DNA from: Desulfobulbaceae bacterium | Lineage (GTDB): Bacteria; Desulfobacterota; Desulfobulbia; Desulfobulbales; Desulfobulbaceae | Assembly (NCBI GenBank): GCA_003508005.1 | Contig: DNUE01000063.1 | Span: 31,792 to 61,749, forward strand | DNA length: 29,958 nucleotides | Direction of reading: 5' to 3' | Shown: piece after piece, positions 22,055 through 29,958 of the stretch | How the letters are laid out: every line of letters begins with the position of its first letter | How positions within the stretch are numbered: the first letter of the stretch is position 1 | Translations under genes and position numbers: made by a program | The notes under the pieces: model-generated | Told to the model about the DNA's origin: nothing | The model's database searches: none | The model's input: the letters and a program-made list of their open reading frames with translations, nothing else

Positions 22055-22855
22055 ATGCTCGACTTCATCAGCTCGCTCAGATGGCAGGATTTTGTCGATA
22101 TCTTGATCGTTACCGTCATCATCTACCGCATTATCCTCCTCATCCGGGGAACCCGGGCGGTGCAGATGCTGATCGGCATCGTCGTCATCACCATCATCTT
22201 CTTCATTTCCCGGCAGCTTGACCTGCTGACCCTGCACTGGCTGCTCAAGACCTTTCTCAATTCCATCCTGCTCATCGTCATCATCGTGTTCCAGCGCGAT
22301 ATCCGCAGGGTCCTCACCCAGATGGGCAGGGCCCCCTTCCAGAAACAGCACGATGTCCTTGCCCAGGACCTGAACGAGATCGTCAAGGCGGCCACCTACA
22401 TGGCCAGACGGGCGCTGGGCGCGCTGATCGTCATCGAGCGGGAAACCGGCCTGCGTGACTACATCGAATCGGGCCACTCCATCGACTCCAAGCTGACCCG
22501 CGAGATGCTTATCTCCATCTTCCTCCACGATTCGCCCATCCATGACGGGGCCGTCGTGGTCCACAACGGCAGGATCCATTCCGCCGGCTGCCTGCTCCCT
22601 CTCACCCAGAACCCCTCCCTCAGCAAACAATACGGCACCAGGCACCGTGCCGCCATCGGCCTTTCCGAAGAAACCGACGCGGTAGTGATCGTCGTTTCCG
22701 AAGAACGGCAGGAGATTTCCCTGGTGGAAAACGGAAGGATCAAAGCCTACCGGGACGAAGAGGCCCTGGCAAAGGCCCTGCACAAAATTTTCATCCAGGA
22801 TGAAGTCCCCAACTCTTCCTGGAGGAACTGGCTCGGCAAGGCCAACCGCACATGA
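22055..22855 (+). CDS. cdaA: Diadenylate cyclase CdaA
   Basis: CdaA makes cyclic di-AMP from two ATP at the inner membrane. The ATG at 22055 yields 266 residues starting MLDFISSLRWQDFVDILIV, the standard CdaA start; an upstream in-frame extension to 21884 is not family-like. Three N-terminal helices (about 12-30, 36-52 and 66-80) precede the DAC domain with its DGA motif (164-166, in HDSPIHDGAVVVHNGRI) and RHR motif (196-198, in YGTRHRAAIG), both intact. The stop overlaps the cdaR start (ATGATG). The only hint of a ribosome binding site is CCGGG, and no clear promoter was found in the 215 bases up to the divergent DUF748 start. The cdaA-cdaR-glmM order is the classic one in Firmicutes. Confidence 0.95.
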   Translation: MLDFISSLRWQDFVDILIVTVIIYRIILLIRGTRAVQMLIGIVVITIIFFISRQLDLLTLHWLLKTFLNSILLIVIIVFQRDIRRVLTQMGRAPFQKQHDVLAQDLNEIVKAATYMARRALGALIVIERETGLRDYIESGHSIDSKLTREMLISIFLHDSPIHDGAVVVHNGRIHSAGCLLPLTQNPSLSKQYGTRHRAAIGLSEETDAVVIVVSEERQEISLVENGRIKAYRDEEALAKALHKIFIQDEVPNSSWRNWLGKANRT

Positions 22856-23814
22856 TGAAGTTCAAACTGTTCCATAACAAGCCCAAGAACTGGATCCTCA
22901 AGATCGTTTCCCTCTGCCTGGCCGTCATGCTCTGGTATTTCGTGGTCGGCGAAGACCAGGTGGACATGAATATCCAGGTCCCCCTTGAGATCATCAATCT
23001 CCCCGCCAATCTGACCATTGCCAACAATTTCAAGAAAAACATCGACGTGTCCGTGCGCGGGCCGCGCAGCGTCATTCTGGACCTGCGCAACCGCAACATC
23101 ACCCGTCCCGTGGACCTGAGCAGCGCCCAGCCCGGGACCGTCGTCATCAAGAACGACGAGCAGTCCATTCCCCTGCCCAAGGGCATCGTGGTCCAGCGCC
23201 TGCAGCCAACCAACATCACCTTGCTCCTCGATCAGCTGACCCAGAAAAACTTTCCCATCAAAACGGTCATCGAAGGAACAACGGCGCAAGGGTACGAACT
23301 GGGCAAGGTCACCATTGATCCTGACCACCTGATCATTTCCGGCCCCCAGGCCGTTCTGGACAACGAACAGAGCCTCAATACCTATGCCATCAGCCTGAAC
23401 GGGCTTGACCGCAGCACGACCCTCCAGGTCCACCTCAACCTGAAGCCTGAATTTTTTGATCTGATCGGCGAGACCGTTGTGACCGCAAAGGTTGAGGTAG
23501 TGGAGAAGCTGGACGAACGCACCGTGGAGAAGGTCCCGGTTGTCCCCCTGGAACCGCAAGCGCAGGTGAAAATCAGCCCGCAAACGGTTTCCGTCCGGGC
23601 GGCCATTCCCCATACCCTGATCAAGAATAATGCGGACCTGGCCGCCCTTTTCCAGGCAACGGTCATGACCGAGACGGTGTCCGCCCCAAGCGAGGTGCCG
23701 GTGGTGGTCATCGGCCAAACCGTGCAAGGCCATGCCCCCATCAAGGTAATTTCAGTAACCCCGCCGGCGGTGCTGGTCGCTCCCAATGAAGAAAAGGCCC
23801 CGGCTGAGAAATAA
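22852..23814 (+). CDS. cdaR: YbbR-domain regulator CdaR
   Basis: This 320-residue protein is anchored by one N-terminal helix (WILKIVSLCLAVMLWYFVV) and carries extracytoplasmic YbbR repeats: VPLEIINLPANLTI, then VSVRGPRSVILDLRN and VDLSSAQPGTVVI in the first, KNFPIKTVIEGTTAQGYELG with VTIDPDHLIISGPQAVLDN in the second, and VEKVPVVPLEPQAQVKISPQ in the third. In Firmicutes CdaR binds CdaA and modulates c-di-AMP production. The 4-base overlap with cdaA indicates translational coupling. A second ATG at 22855 is an equally good start. The protein ends in a short Glu/Lys/Pro tail. Confidence 0.93.
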   Translation: MMKFKLFHNKPKNWILKIVSLCLAVMLWYFVVGEDQVDMNIQVPLEIINLPANLTIANNFKKNIDVSVRGPRSVILDLRNRNITRPVDLSSAQPGTVVIKNDEQSIPLPKGIVVQRLQPTNITLLLDQLTQKNFPIKTVIEGTTAQGYELGKVTIDPDHLIISGPQAVLDNEQSLNTYAISLNGLDRSTTLQVHLNLKPEFFDLIGETVVTAKVEVVEKLDERTVEKVPVVPLEPQAQVKISPQTVSVRAAIPHTLIKNNADLAALFQATVMTETVSAPSEVPVVVIGQTVQGHAPIKVISVTPPAVLVAPNEEKAPAEK

Positions 23815-23876
23815 CCTGCCTCCTCCCCGCGGACGGGAAGGAACTGCGGCATAACAACATCCTTTGATTCTCTCCC

Positions 23877-25241
23877 ATGAAACCGATCGAGCGAAAATTA
23901 TTTGGCACTGACGGCGTGCGCGGCATCGCCAACGTTCACCCCATGACCACCGAAATCGCCATGCAGATCGGCCGGGCCATCGCCTTTCTGGTCAAGAACG
24001 GCGACAGGAGGCATCATATCGTCATCGGCAAGGATACGCGGCTCTCCGGCTACATGATCGAGAACGCCCTGGCCGCCGGGATCTGCTCCATGGGGGTCAA
24101 TGTCCAGCTGGTGGGCCCCCTGCCCACCCCGGCCATCGCCTTCATCACCACCTCCATGCGCGCCGACGCCGGGGTGGTGATCTCCGCCTCGCACAACCCT
24201 TTTCAGGACAACGGCATCAAAATTTTTTCCGGCAATGGGTTCAAGCTTCCGGATGCCATGGAAGCGGAGATCGAGGAACTGATCTTTTCGCAGAAAATGG
24301 AGGCCCTGCGGCCGGTGGCCGAGGAGGTGGGCAAGGCCGCGCGCATCGATGACGCCAAGGGCCGCTACATCGTCTTCCTGAAGAACACCTTCCCGCACAG
24401 TTATACCCTGGACGGGTTTCATATCGTGCTGGACTGCGCCCATGGCGCTACCTACAAGGTTGCGCCCCACGTATTCGCCGAACTCGGCGCCCGGGTCACC
24501 GCCATCGGCGTGGATCCGGACGGAACGAACATCAACCACGGCTGCGGCGCCCTGCACCCGGAGGGCATTGCCGGCAAGGTGCGGCAGCTCGGCGCGGACA
24601 TCGGCCTGGCCCTGGACGGCGACGGCGACCGTCTCATCGTCTGCGACGAGAAGGGCAACATCGTCGACGGCGACCACATCATGGCCATCTGCGCCCGGCA
24701 ACTGCTGGCCGGCCGCAAGCTCCGCAAGCAGACCCTGGTCACCACGGTAATGAGCAACATGGGCCTGGAGGAAGCCATGACCAGGATGGGCGGCAAACTG
24801 GTCCGCACCGGGGTCGGGGATCGCTACGTGGTGGAGGCCATGCGGAGCAAGGGCTACAATTTCGGCGGCGAACAGTCCGGCCACCTGATCTTTCTCGACC
24901 ATAACACCACCGGCGACGGCATTCTTGCCGCCCTGCAGCTCCTGGCGGTGATGATCAAGAGGGGCCAGCCCCTGTCCGAGCTGGCCGGGGTCATGGAGAC
25001 CTACCCGCAGGTCCTGGAAAACGTGCGCATGGCCAGCCCCATCCGCCCCGAGCAGATCCCTGGCTTTTCCGAGGCCCTGGCCATGGCGGAGGAAAAACTG
25101 GGCCGCCGGGGGAGGATCCTGGTGCGCACCTCCGGCACCGAACCGGTGATCCGCATCATGGTCGAGGGCGAGGACCGGCATGAGATCACCTCGCTCGCCC
25201 TGGACCTGTGCGACCTGGTCCGCAGGGCGGATATCAGCTAA
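23877..25241 (+). CDS. glmM: Phosphoglucosamine mutase GlmM
   Basis: GlmM converts glucosamine-6-phosphate to glucosamine-1-phosphate for UDP-GlcNAc, the peptidoglycan and LPS precursor. The 454-residue length is standard. The catalytic phosphoserine is S105 in VISASHNPFQDNG; metal-binding residues lie in DGDGDR (247-252), the sugar-specificity loop is GGEQSGH (330-336) and the phosphate-binding loop RTSGTEP (417-423). The N-terminal FGTDGVRGIAN is the family signature. It lies 62 bases after cdaR in the same direction. In Firmicutes GlmM binds and inhibits CdaA, so the linkage suggests the same feedback between c-di-AMP and wall precursor supply. Confidence 0.97.
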   Translation: MKPIERKLFGTDGVRGIANVHPMTTEIAMQIGRAIAFLVKNGDRRHHIVIGKDTRLSGYMIENALAAGICSMGVNVQLVGPLPTPAIAFITTSMRADAGVVISASHNPFQDNGIKIFSGNGFKLPDAMEAEIEELIFSQKMEALRPVAEEVGKAARIDDAKGRYIVFLKNTFPHSYTLDGFHIVLDCAHGATYKVAPHVFAELGARVTAIGVDPDGTNINHGCGALHPEGIAGKVRQLGADIGLALDGDGDRLIVCDEKGNIVDGDHIMAICARQLLAGRKLRKQTLVTTVMSNMGLEEAMTRMGGKLVRTGVGDRYVVEAMRSKGYNFGGEQSGHLIFLDHNTTGDGILAALQLLAVMIKRGQPLSELAGVMETYPQVLENVRMASPIRPEQIPGFSEALAMAEEKLGRRGRILVRTSGTEPVIRIMVEGEDRHEITSLALDLCDLVRRADIS

Positions 25242-25324
25242 TCCCGCAGACCCTGTCCATTAAGCTGCAAGAACAGGCGCACCCCCCTCCCCGGTCCGGC
25301 CCCAATCCACGCCGGCAGGATCTG

Positions 25325-26515
25325 CTATCCCCTGTTGGCCATGGCCCTGGCCATGGCGCGCCTGAAAGGCTCGGCGGCGCGCTCGATGATCCGGTCGTCC
25401 ACGCAGAAGGCCAGGCGGAAATAGCCCGGAGCGCCGAACCCCCGGCCAGGCACCGCCAGGACCTTCTCCTCCTGGAGCAGGGTGCAGAACTCCACGTCAT
25501 CGATGGGCGATCTGGGGAAGAGGTAGAAGGCGCCCTTGGGCTTCACGTACTGGAGGCCGGCATCATCGAGGACCGCGCAGAACTTCTGCAGCCGCCGGGC
25601 ATAGATGGAGGTGTCCACGGTCACCTCCTGCAGCTGCTCCACCACCCGCTGCATCAGGGCCGGAGCGTTGACAAAGCCCAGTATCCGGTTGGCCAGGGTC
25701 ATGGCTTCGACGAGCTGCCCTTTCTCCTTCATCGCCGGGTGCACCGCCGCATAGCCGATGCGCTCCCCGGGCAGGGAAAGATCCTTGGAATAGGAGGAAA
25801 CCACGATGGAATTGGTGGTGGCGGCCATGACCGACGGCACCGCATGGTTGTCGTAGACGATCTTGCGGTAAGGCTCGTCCGCCACCAGGCAGATGGAGGT
25901 GCAGCAGCGGTCGCTGTAGCTGTCCAATAGCCGGCCCAGGCGCCGGATGTCCTTTTCGGGATAGATCTGGCCGGTCGGGTTGTTGGGGCTGTTCACCAGG
26001 ACGATCTTGGTCTTTTCGCAGAGCGCTGCCTCGATGGCGGCGAAGTCCAGGTTGAATTCAGAATCCGTGGGCACCACCCGGCTCCTGCCGCCATGGTTGT
26101 CGATATAGAACTCGTACTCCACGAAATAGGGGGAGAGGATCATCACCTCGTCGCCCGGATCGAGCAGGGCCTTGAACACCAGGTTCAGTGCGCCGGCGGC
26201 GCCGCAGGTCATCAGCACGTCGCCCTGCTCCAGCCCAACTCCCTGCTCCGCCGACAGGCGACGGGCCAGGGTTTCGCGGACGTAAGGGTAGCCGCCGTTG
26301 GGCATATAGGCATGGGCGCCGGGCTTGTCGTGAGCGGCCAGCTCCCGGAGAACCTCGGCGAAACGCGGCGGCGGCGGCACGTCCGGATTGCCCAGGCTGA
26401 AGTCCAGCACGCTGTCGGCGCCATACTTTGTCTTCATCCTGGCCCCTTCCTCGAACATCTTCCGAATCCAGGATGACCTGGCGGCAAATTCCTGCATCTT
26501 CAGGGCAACGGTCAT
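25325..26515 (-). CDS. PLP-dependent aminotransferase, class I/II (aspartate aminotransferase-like)
   Basis: This is a 396-residue fold-type I PLP enzyme. The PLP-binding lysine is K244 in VVSSYSKDLSLPGERIGY; other marks are SLGNPD (40-45), the GAAGALN loop that holds the cofactor phosphate, SPNNPTG, ADEPYRKIVYD (the Asp and Tyr that contact the PLP ring) and the substrate-carboxylate arginine in PGYFRLAF. The start at 26515 (MTVALKMQEFAARS) is chosen because AAAGGA lies about 8 bases upstream, and the frame upstream of it runs into the inverted repeat. The exact amino acid is not predictable. It converges on glmM, 83 bases away. Confidence 0.93.
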   Translation of the reverse strand: MTVALKMQEFAARSSWIRKMFEEGARMKTKYGADSVLDFSLGNPDVPPPPRFAEVLRELAAHDKPGAHAYMPNGGYPYVRETLARRLSAEQGVGLEQGDVLMTCGAAGALNLVFKALLDPGDEVMILSPYFVEYEFYIDNHGGRSRVVPTDSEFNLDFAAIEAALCEKTKIVLVNSPNNPTGQIYPEKDIRRLGRLLDSYSDRCCTSICLVADEPYRKIVYDNHAVPSVMAATTNSIVVSSYSKDLSLPGERIGYAAVHPAMKEKGQLVEAMTLANRILGFVNAPALMQRVVEQLQEVTVDTSIYARRLQKFCAVLDDAGLQYVKPKGAFYLFPRSPIDDVEFCTLLQEEKVLAVPGRGFGAPGYFRLAFCVDDRIIERAAEPFRRAMARAMANRG

Positions 26516-26551
26516 AAGGCTTTTCCTTTCAGCAAAATTTATTCTAAGACC

Positions 26552-26662
26552 GGGAGACAGATTTAATTTTTCCGCCAACGTAAGGGGACTGAATTTTTTT
26601 CGCGGTTTTTTCGCGAAAATCATTCTGTCCCCGGTTCTAAAGGAAAAATAAAATCAGTCCCC
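26552..26662. repeat. REP-like two-armed inverted repeat
   Basis: The arms 26552-26604 and 26612-26662 are imperfect inverted repeats about 52 bases long around a T-rich loop. Each arm contains two copies of a GGGGAC(A/T)GA-like unit about 31 bases apart: GGGAGACAGA at 26552, GGGGACTGA at 26584, and reverse-complement TCTGTCCCC ending at 26632 and TCAGTCCCC ending at 26662. The central stem TTCGCG/CGCGAA closes on a GTTTTTT loop. GGGGACAGA motifs followed by A/T tracts are common in REP-type elements mobilised by RAYT (IS200-like) transposases, but no transposase is nearby. It sits between djlA and the aminotransferase gene and could also stop transcription. Confidence 0.72.
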
Positions 26663-26693
26663 TCCCCAATTCCTTAAGTGAACAGCATTGCCC

Positions 26694-27530
26694 CTAAAGT
26701 GCAAACTTCTTCTTGAAATATTCATACGCCACATTGATTTCCTTCATCTTCTCCTCGGCCACCTTTTGGAACTCGGCACCCAGGTGCCGGACCTTGTCGG
26801 GGTGATACTGCAGGCTGAGCTTGCGGTAGGCCTTCTTGATCTCGGCGGCATCGGCGCCCGGCTCCAGGCCCAGAACGGCATAGTGCTGCTCCTCGGCCCG
26901 GGCCCCGGTGGCGGCCTCCTGCCGATGCCGGTACATGTACTTCGCCTCGATGGTGCGCTGGTCATAAGCGGATATCTGCAGAAAGACCGCGATTCGGCGG
27001 GCCTGCTCGATCTCGCCAGGGGGCGGCGGCTGCTTGGTATAGATGATCTGGTAGATCAGCTCCAGCAGGATCAGGCGGGGCTCATAGGCGAAATTGTCCC
27101 GGAAATCGCGAAGCAGGTCGTCCATGCTTGCCGCATCGTCCCGTGCCTCCTTGATCAGCTGCTTGACCCAGTAGATCTGGTCCTGGTTGTAGCGCAGGTG
27201 GTATTGAAAAAAATTGAGGATGGTCTGCAGCTCGGCCTTGGTGAAATGACCGTCGGCCTGGGCGATCTTGACCAGGATGCTGGCCAGGAGGGTGACAAAA
27301 CGGTTGTGGGCCTCGGTCTGCGTGGCCTCGTAGGTACTGACCCGGCGCTGCACATAGTAGCTGAAGCCCCAGAAGGCGGCCAGCATGAGGAGAAAGCCGA
27401 TCAGACCGAAGGACAGGAGAAAGCCGAGAAAGTTGAACAGGGCCGGCGCCCCGCCGGTAGCCAGGACGAGCAGGGCGGTGATCAGGAGGCAGCCGCCGCA
27501 GCCGGGTTGACTATGTTGACGGTATTGCAT
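26694..27530 (-). CDS. djlA: DjlA-type membrane J-domain co-chaperone with TerB domain
   Basis: The product (278 residues, against about 271 in E. coli DjlA) is a co-chaperone that stimulates DnaK at the inner membrane. The N-terminal section has a CGGC pair (11-14) and hydrophobic stretches at 15-31 and 34-60, a TerB-like helical domain follows at about 75-190 (VKIAQADGHFTKAELQTILN), and the C-terminal J domain (215-278) has the HPD motif at 243-245 in LSLQYHPDKVRHLG. That order is DjlA's. The short, Gly-containing N-terminal helices could form the dimerising anchor known for DjlA. The start ATG at 27530 lacks a strong ribosome binding site; ftsY ends 39 bases upstream, so they are likely cotranscribed. 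Confidence 0.9.
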   Translation of the reverse strand: MQYRQHSQPGCGGCLLITALLVLATGGAPALFNFLGFLLSFGLIGFLLMLAAFWGFSYYVQRRVSTYEATQTEAHNRFVTLLASILVKIAQADGHFTKAELQTILNFFQYHLRYNQDQIYWVKQLIKEARDDAASMDDLLRDFRDNFAYEPRLILLELIYQIIYTKQPPPPGEIEQARRIAVFLQISAYDQRTIEAKYMYRHRQEAATGARAEEQHYAVLGLEPGADAAEIKKAYRKLSLQYHPDKVRHLGAEFQKVAEEKMKEINVAYEYFKKKFAL

Positions 27531-27569
27531 GCATTTCGTCCGTGGTGGCGGGTGCCCTGTGCTCCAGGA

Positions 27570-28787
27570 TCAGCCGACCGCGTTGCCCCCGCTGAGAAAC
27601 AGGGCGTCGACAAATTCCCTGGGATCGAAATCGCGCAGGTCATCGATCTGCTCGCCGATGCCGATGAAGCGCACCGGGATCCCCAGCTCCCGGGAAATGT
27701 TGACCACGATGCCGCCCTTGGCCGTCCCGTCCAGCTTGGTCAGGGTCAGGCCGGTGACGCCGACCGCCTCGTTGAACAGCCTGGCCTGGGACACGGCATT
27801 CTGGCCGGTGGTGGCGTCGAGTACCAGCATGACCTCGTGCGGGGCGCCTTCCAGCTTCTTGCCGATCACCCGCTTGATTTTTTTCAGTTCCTCCATGAGG
27901 TTGACCTGGGTATGGAGGCGGCCGGCGGTATCGATGATGATCACCTCCATGTTGCGCGCCCGGCCGTAATCCATGGCGTCAAAGACCACCGAGGAAGGGT
28001 CCGCGCCCTGCTTCTGGGCCACGATATCGACGCCGCTGCGGTCGGCCCAGATCTTCAGCTGATCGATGGCCGCGGCCCGAAAGGTGTCGCCGGCCACCAG
28101 CAGCACGGTTCTGCCGGCACGGACGAACTTGGCGGCAATCTTGCCGATGGTGGTGGTCTTGCCCACCCCGTTGACTCCGACCACCATGATGACAAAGGGC
28201 CCGCTCTCCGGCATGACCATTTCCGCCGGCGTGTCGATTTCCTGGAGAGAGGAGAGGACCTTCTCCTGCAGGATTTTTTTCAGGGCCGCCGGATCCTGCA
28301 GCGCATTGCGCCGGACCTCCCTGCGCACCTCGTCAAGCAGGGAGTGGACCGTATTCACGCCGAGGTCCGCGGTGATGAGGATCTCCTCGAGGTCGTCGTA
28401 CAGCTCCTGGTCGATGACCTTCCTGCCGAGGAACAGGGCGTCGAGCCGGTAGAGCAGCGATTTCCTGGTCTTGCCCAGCCCCTCCTGCAGGCGGGCGAAC
28501 AGGCCCTTTCCCTCCTTGCCTGTTGCCGCTGCAGGCACAGGTCTGTCCTCCGCCCCGGCCGCGGCCGGAACTTCCTCCTGCGCCGCAGGGTGGCTAACCG
28601 GCATGGCTGCCGGCGCTTCCCCGGCAGGTTCGACAGCAACGGACTTTAGCTCAGGTTCCGCAACGGATGCAACTCCAGAGGGCGCTCCCGGCGCAAGGCC
28701 GTCAGGAGCTTCCTGTTCCGCTGCCGCCCCGGCCGGGAGCTCTTCTTCCTTCTTCCTGCCGAATTTCGCTTTGAACCAGCCCAGCAT
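27570..28787 (-). CDS. ftsY: Signal recognition particle receptor FtsY
   Basis: FtsY is the SRP GTPase that delivers ribosome-nascent chain complexes to SecYEG. Of its 405 residues the first 100 form an acidic, Ala/Pro/Glu-rich A domain with a basic start (MLGWFKAKFGRKK) that binds the membrane. The N domain follows (LYRLDALFLGRKVIDQELYD), then the G domain: P-loop GVNGVGKT (204-211), GDTFRAAAIDQL, DTAGRLH (286-292) and TKLDGTAKGG (350-359), and C-terminal RFIGIGEQIDDLRDFD. The ATG at 28787 overlaps the lon stop codon by one base (TGATG), so translation is coupled. Confidence 0.98.
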   Translation of the reverse strand: MLGWFKAKFGRKKEEELPAGAAAEQEAPDGLAPGAPSGVASVAEPELKSVAVEPAGEAPAAMPVSHPAAQEEVPAAAGAEDRPVPAAATGKEGKGLFARLQEGLGKTRKSLLYRLDALFLGRKVIDQELYDDLEEILITADLGVNTVHSLLDEVRREVRRNALQDPAALKKILQEKVLSSLQEIDTPAEMVMPESGPFVIMVVGVNGVGKTTTIGKIAAKFVRAGRTVLLVAGDTFRAAAIDQLKIWADRSGVDIVAQKQGADPSSVVFDAMDYGRARNMEVIIIDTAGRLHTQVNLMEELKKIKRVIGKKLEGAPHEVMLVLDATTGQNAVSQARLFNEAVGVTGLTLTKLDGTAKGGIVVNISRELGIPVRFIGIGEQIDDLRDFDPREFVDALFLSGGNAVG

Positions 28788-29958
28788 CAGCTTCCCTTCC
28801 GCGCCAGGGCAATATTCATGACGTCACTGATGGTGTTCGCGTAGTGAAAGGTGACTCCGCGGCGGACATCCTCGGGGATCTCCTTGACATCCTTTTCATT
28901 CAGCACCGGCAGGATGATCTCCCGGATATCGGCGCGCAGGGCCGCCAGGACCTTCTCGCCGATGCCGCCCACCGGCAGGACGTCGCCGCGCAGGGTTATC
29001 TCGCCGGTCATCGCCACGTCCGGGCGCACGGTCTGCCCGGAAATGACGGAGACCAGCGAGGAGACCATGGCCACTCCGGCCGATGGCCCGTCCTTGGGGA
29101 TGGCCCCTTCGGGCACATGCACGTGCAGGTCGATGCCCGCGAACAGTTTTTCGTCGATGCCCAGGGTCTTGGCGTGGGAGCGGATATAGGTCAGGGCGGC
29201 GGTGGCCGATTCCTTCATCACGTCGCCCAGCTTGCCGGTGAGGGTCAGGCCACCCTTGCCTTTCATCATCGAGGTTTCGATAAAGAGAATTTCGCCGCCC
29301 ACCGGGGTCCAGGCCAGCCCGGTGGCCAGCCCCGGGCCCCACGTCCGGGCCTTGATCTCCGGAAAAAAGTGGATCGGGCCGATAAAATCATACAGGTTCT
29401 CCTTCGTGACTACCACCTTGTCTTTCCTGCCCCTGGCGATTTCACTGGCCACCCCCCGGCAGATGGCGGCGATTTCCCGCTCCAGGTTGCGCACCCCCGC
29501 CTCCCTGGTATAGGAGCGGATCAGGTGGCGGATCACCTCCTCGCCGATTTCCAGATCGTCCGGGCTCAGGGCGTGGGCCTCCATCTGCTTGGCGATGAGG
29601 TGGTTCAAGGCGATGGCCACCTTTTCATGCTCGGTATAGCCCGGCAGTTCCACCACCTCCATCCGGTCCCGCAGTGGGCCGGGGATGGTGTCCAGGAGGT
29701 TGGCGGTGGCGATGAACATCACCCGGGACAGGTCGAACTCGATATCGATGTAGTGATCGGTAAAGGTGGAATTCTGCTCCGGGTCCAGGACCTCCAGCAG
29801 GGCCGATGACGGGTCGCCGCGGAAATCGCTGCCCAGCTTGTCGATCTCGTCGAGGAGAAAGACCGGGTTGTTGGTCCCGGCCTTCTTCAGGCTCTGGAGC
29901 ACCCGGCCGGGCAGCGCCCCGATATAGGTCCGGCGGTGCCCCCGGATCTCGGCCTCGT
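28787..29958 (-). CDS. lon: ATP-dependent protease Lon (C-terminal part; runs off the right edge)
   Basis: This is the 389-residue C-terminal portion of the cytoplasmic AAA+ serine protease. Visible parts are the pore-loop region RRTYIGALPGRVLQSLKK, Walker B VFLLDEIDKLGSDFRG, sensor segment FIATANLLDTIPGPLRDRME, the small AAA domain (SYTREAGVRNLEREIA), and the protease domain with catalytic Ser in PKDGPSAGVA (codon at 29083-29081) and Lys in GGIGEKVLAA (codon at 28954-28952). The frame is open to the window edge; the N-domain and Walker A lie outside. The stop overlaps the ftsY start. Segment AWTPVGGEILFIETS is typical of bacterial LonA. Confidence 0.97.
   Translation of the reverse strand, partial: EAEIRGHRRTYIGALPGRVLQSLKKAGTNNPVFLLDEIDKLGSDFRGDPSSALLEVLDPEQNSTFTDHYIDIEFDLSRVMFIATANLLDTIPGPLRDRMEVVELPGYTEHEKVAIALNHLIAKQMEAHALSPDDLEIGEEVIRHLIRSYTREAGVRNLEREIAAICRGVASEIARGRKDKVVVTKENLYDFIGPIHFFPEIKARTWGPGLATGLAWTPVGGEILFIETSMMKGKGGLTLTGKLGDVMKESATAALTYIRSHAKTLGIDEKLFAGIDLHVHVPEGAIPKDGPSAGVAMVSSLVSVISGQTVRPDVAMTGEITLRGDVLPVGGIGEKVLAALRADIREIILPVLNEKDVKEIPEDVRRGVTFHYANTISDVMNIALARKGS

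Noticed and set aside
25208..25930. 240-codon plus-strand ORF antisense to the aminotransferase gene
   Set aside because: Shadow of a GC-rich gene; the minus strand carries the complete PLP-enzyme motifs.
1..29958. CRISPR arrays, tRNA or rRNA genes, prophage, toxin-antitoxin or classical defence systems
   Set aside because: Read for repeats, conserved RNA segments and marker proteins; none was seen.

Overview
The window is a GC-rich, gene-dense bacterial chromosome segment with housekeeping content. There are no rRNA or tRNA genes, no CRISPR array, no prophage and no intact insertion sequence. The mixture suggests a Gram-negative deltaproteobacterium, most likely a sulfate-reducer-type Desulfobacterota. 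It includes long-form PstC/PstA, a CdaA-CdaR-GlmM c-di-AMP operon, an NtrC-type two-component pair, a DUF748/AsmA-like protein, DjlA beside FtsY and Lon, and a UbiB-family kinase next to a phasin-like protein. This placement is inference from gene content; no marker gene was available to name a species.

Layout. (1) 1-6738 is a phosphate regulon. phoU, pstC, pstA and a partial pstB run on the minus strand, divergent from phoB-phoR on the plus strand. No pstS is present. Two arrays of 11-bp-period direct repeats (core TCCTAAC) lie upstream of pstC and of phoU and look like PhoB-binding Pho boxes with a non-enterobacterial consensus. (2) 7016-10050 holds a membrane histidine kinase and an overlapping sigma-54-dependent response regulator; a seven-codon ORF with its own Shine-Dalgarno precedes the kinase. 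(3) 10119-12344 encodes an unrecognised 741-residue protein with a clear internal duplication, preceded by a 441-bp non-coding stretch with a perfect 18-bp palindrome. (4) 16705 down to 12786 is a minus-strand cluster: a stand-alone RapZ C-terminal domain, a phasin-like coiled-coil protein, a UbiB/ABC1 kinase, and a fusion of a CarS-like CDP-lipid synthase domain to a calcineurin-like metallophosphoesterase. (5) 17016-17982 holds a flavodoxin-like protein convergent with a small PGPGW-type membrane protein, sharing a hairpin terminator. (6) 21794 down to 18144 is a giant DUF748 protein with a good sigma-70 promoter, divergent from cdaA-cdaR-glmM (22055-25241). (7) 26515 down to 25325 is a PLP aminotransferase. 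A REP-like inverted repeat (26552-26662) separates it from djlA-ftsY-lon, and lon runs off the right edge.

How the genes work together. Region 1 senses and imports phosphate: PhoR/PhoB are expected to act on the Pho boxes that drive phoU and pstCAB. Region 4 reads as a membrane-lipid or isoprenoid-lipid cluster of unknown pathway. Region 6 couples c-di-AMP synthesis to peptidoglycan precursor synthesis, beside an envelope-spanning AsmA-like protein. Region 7 groups protein quality control and membrane targeting.

The least conventional items are the CarS-phosphoesterase fusion and its neighbours, the 741-residue duplicated protein, the Pho-box arrays and the two-armed inverted repeat.
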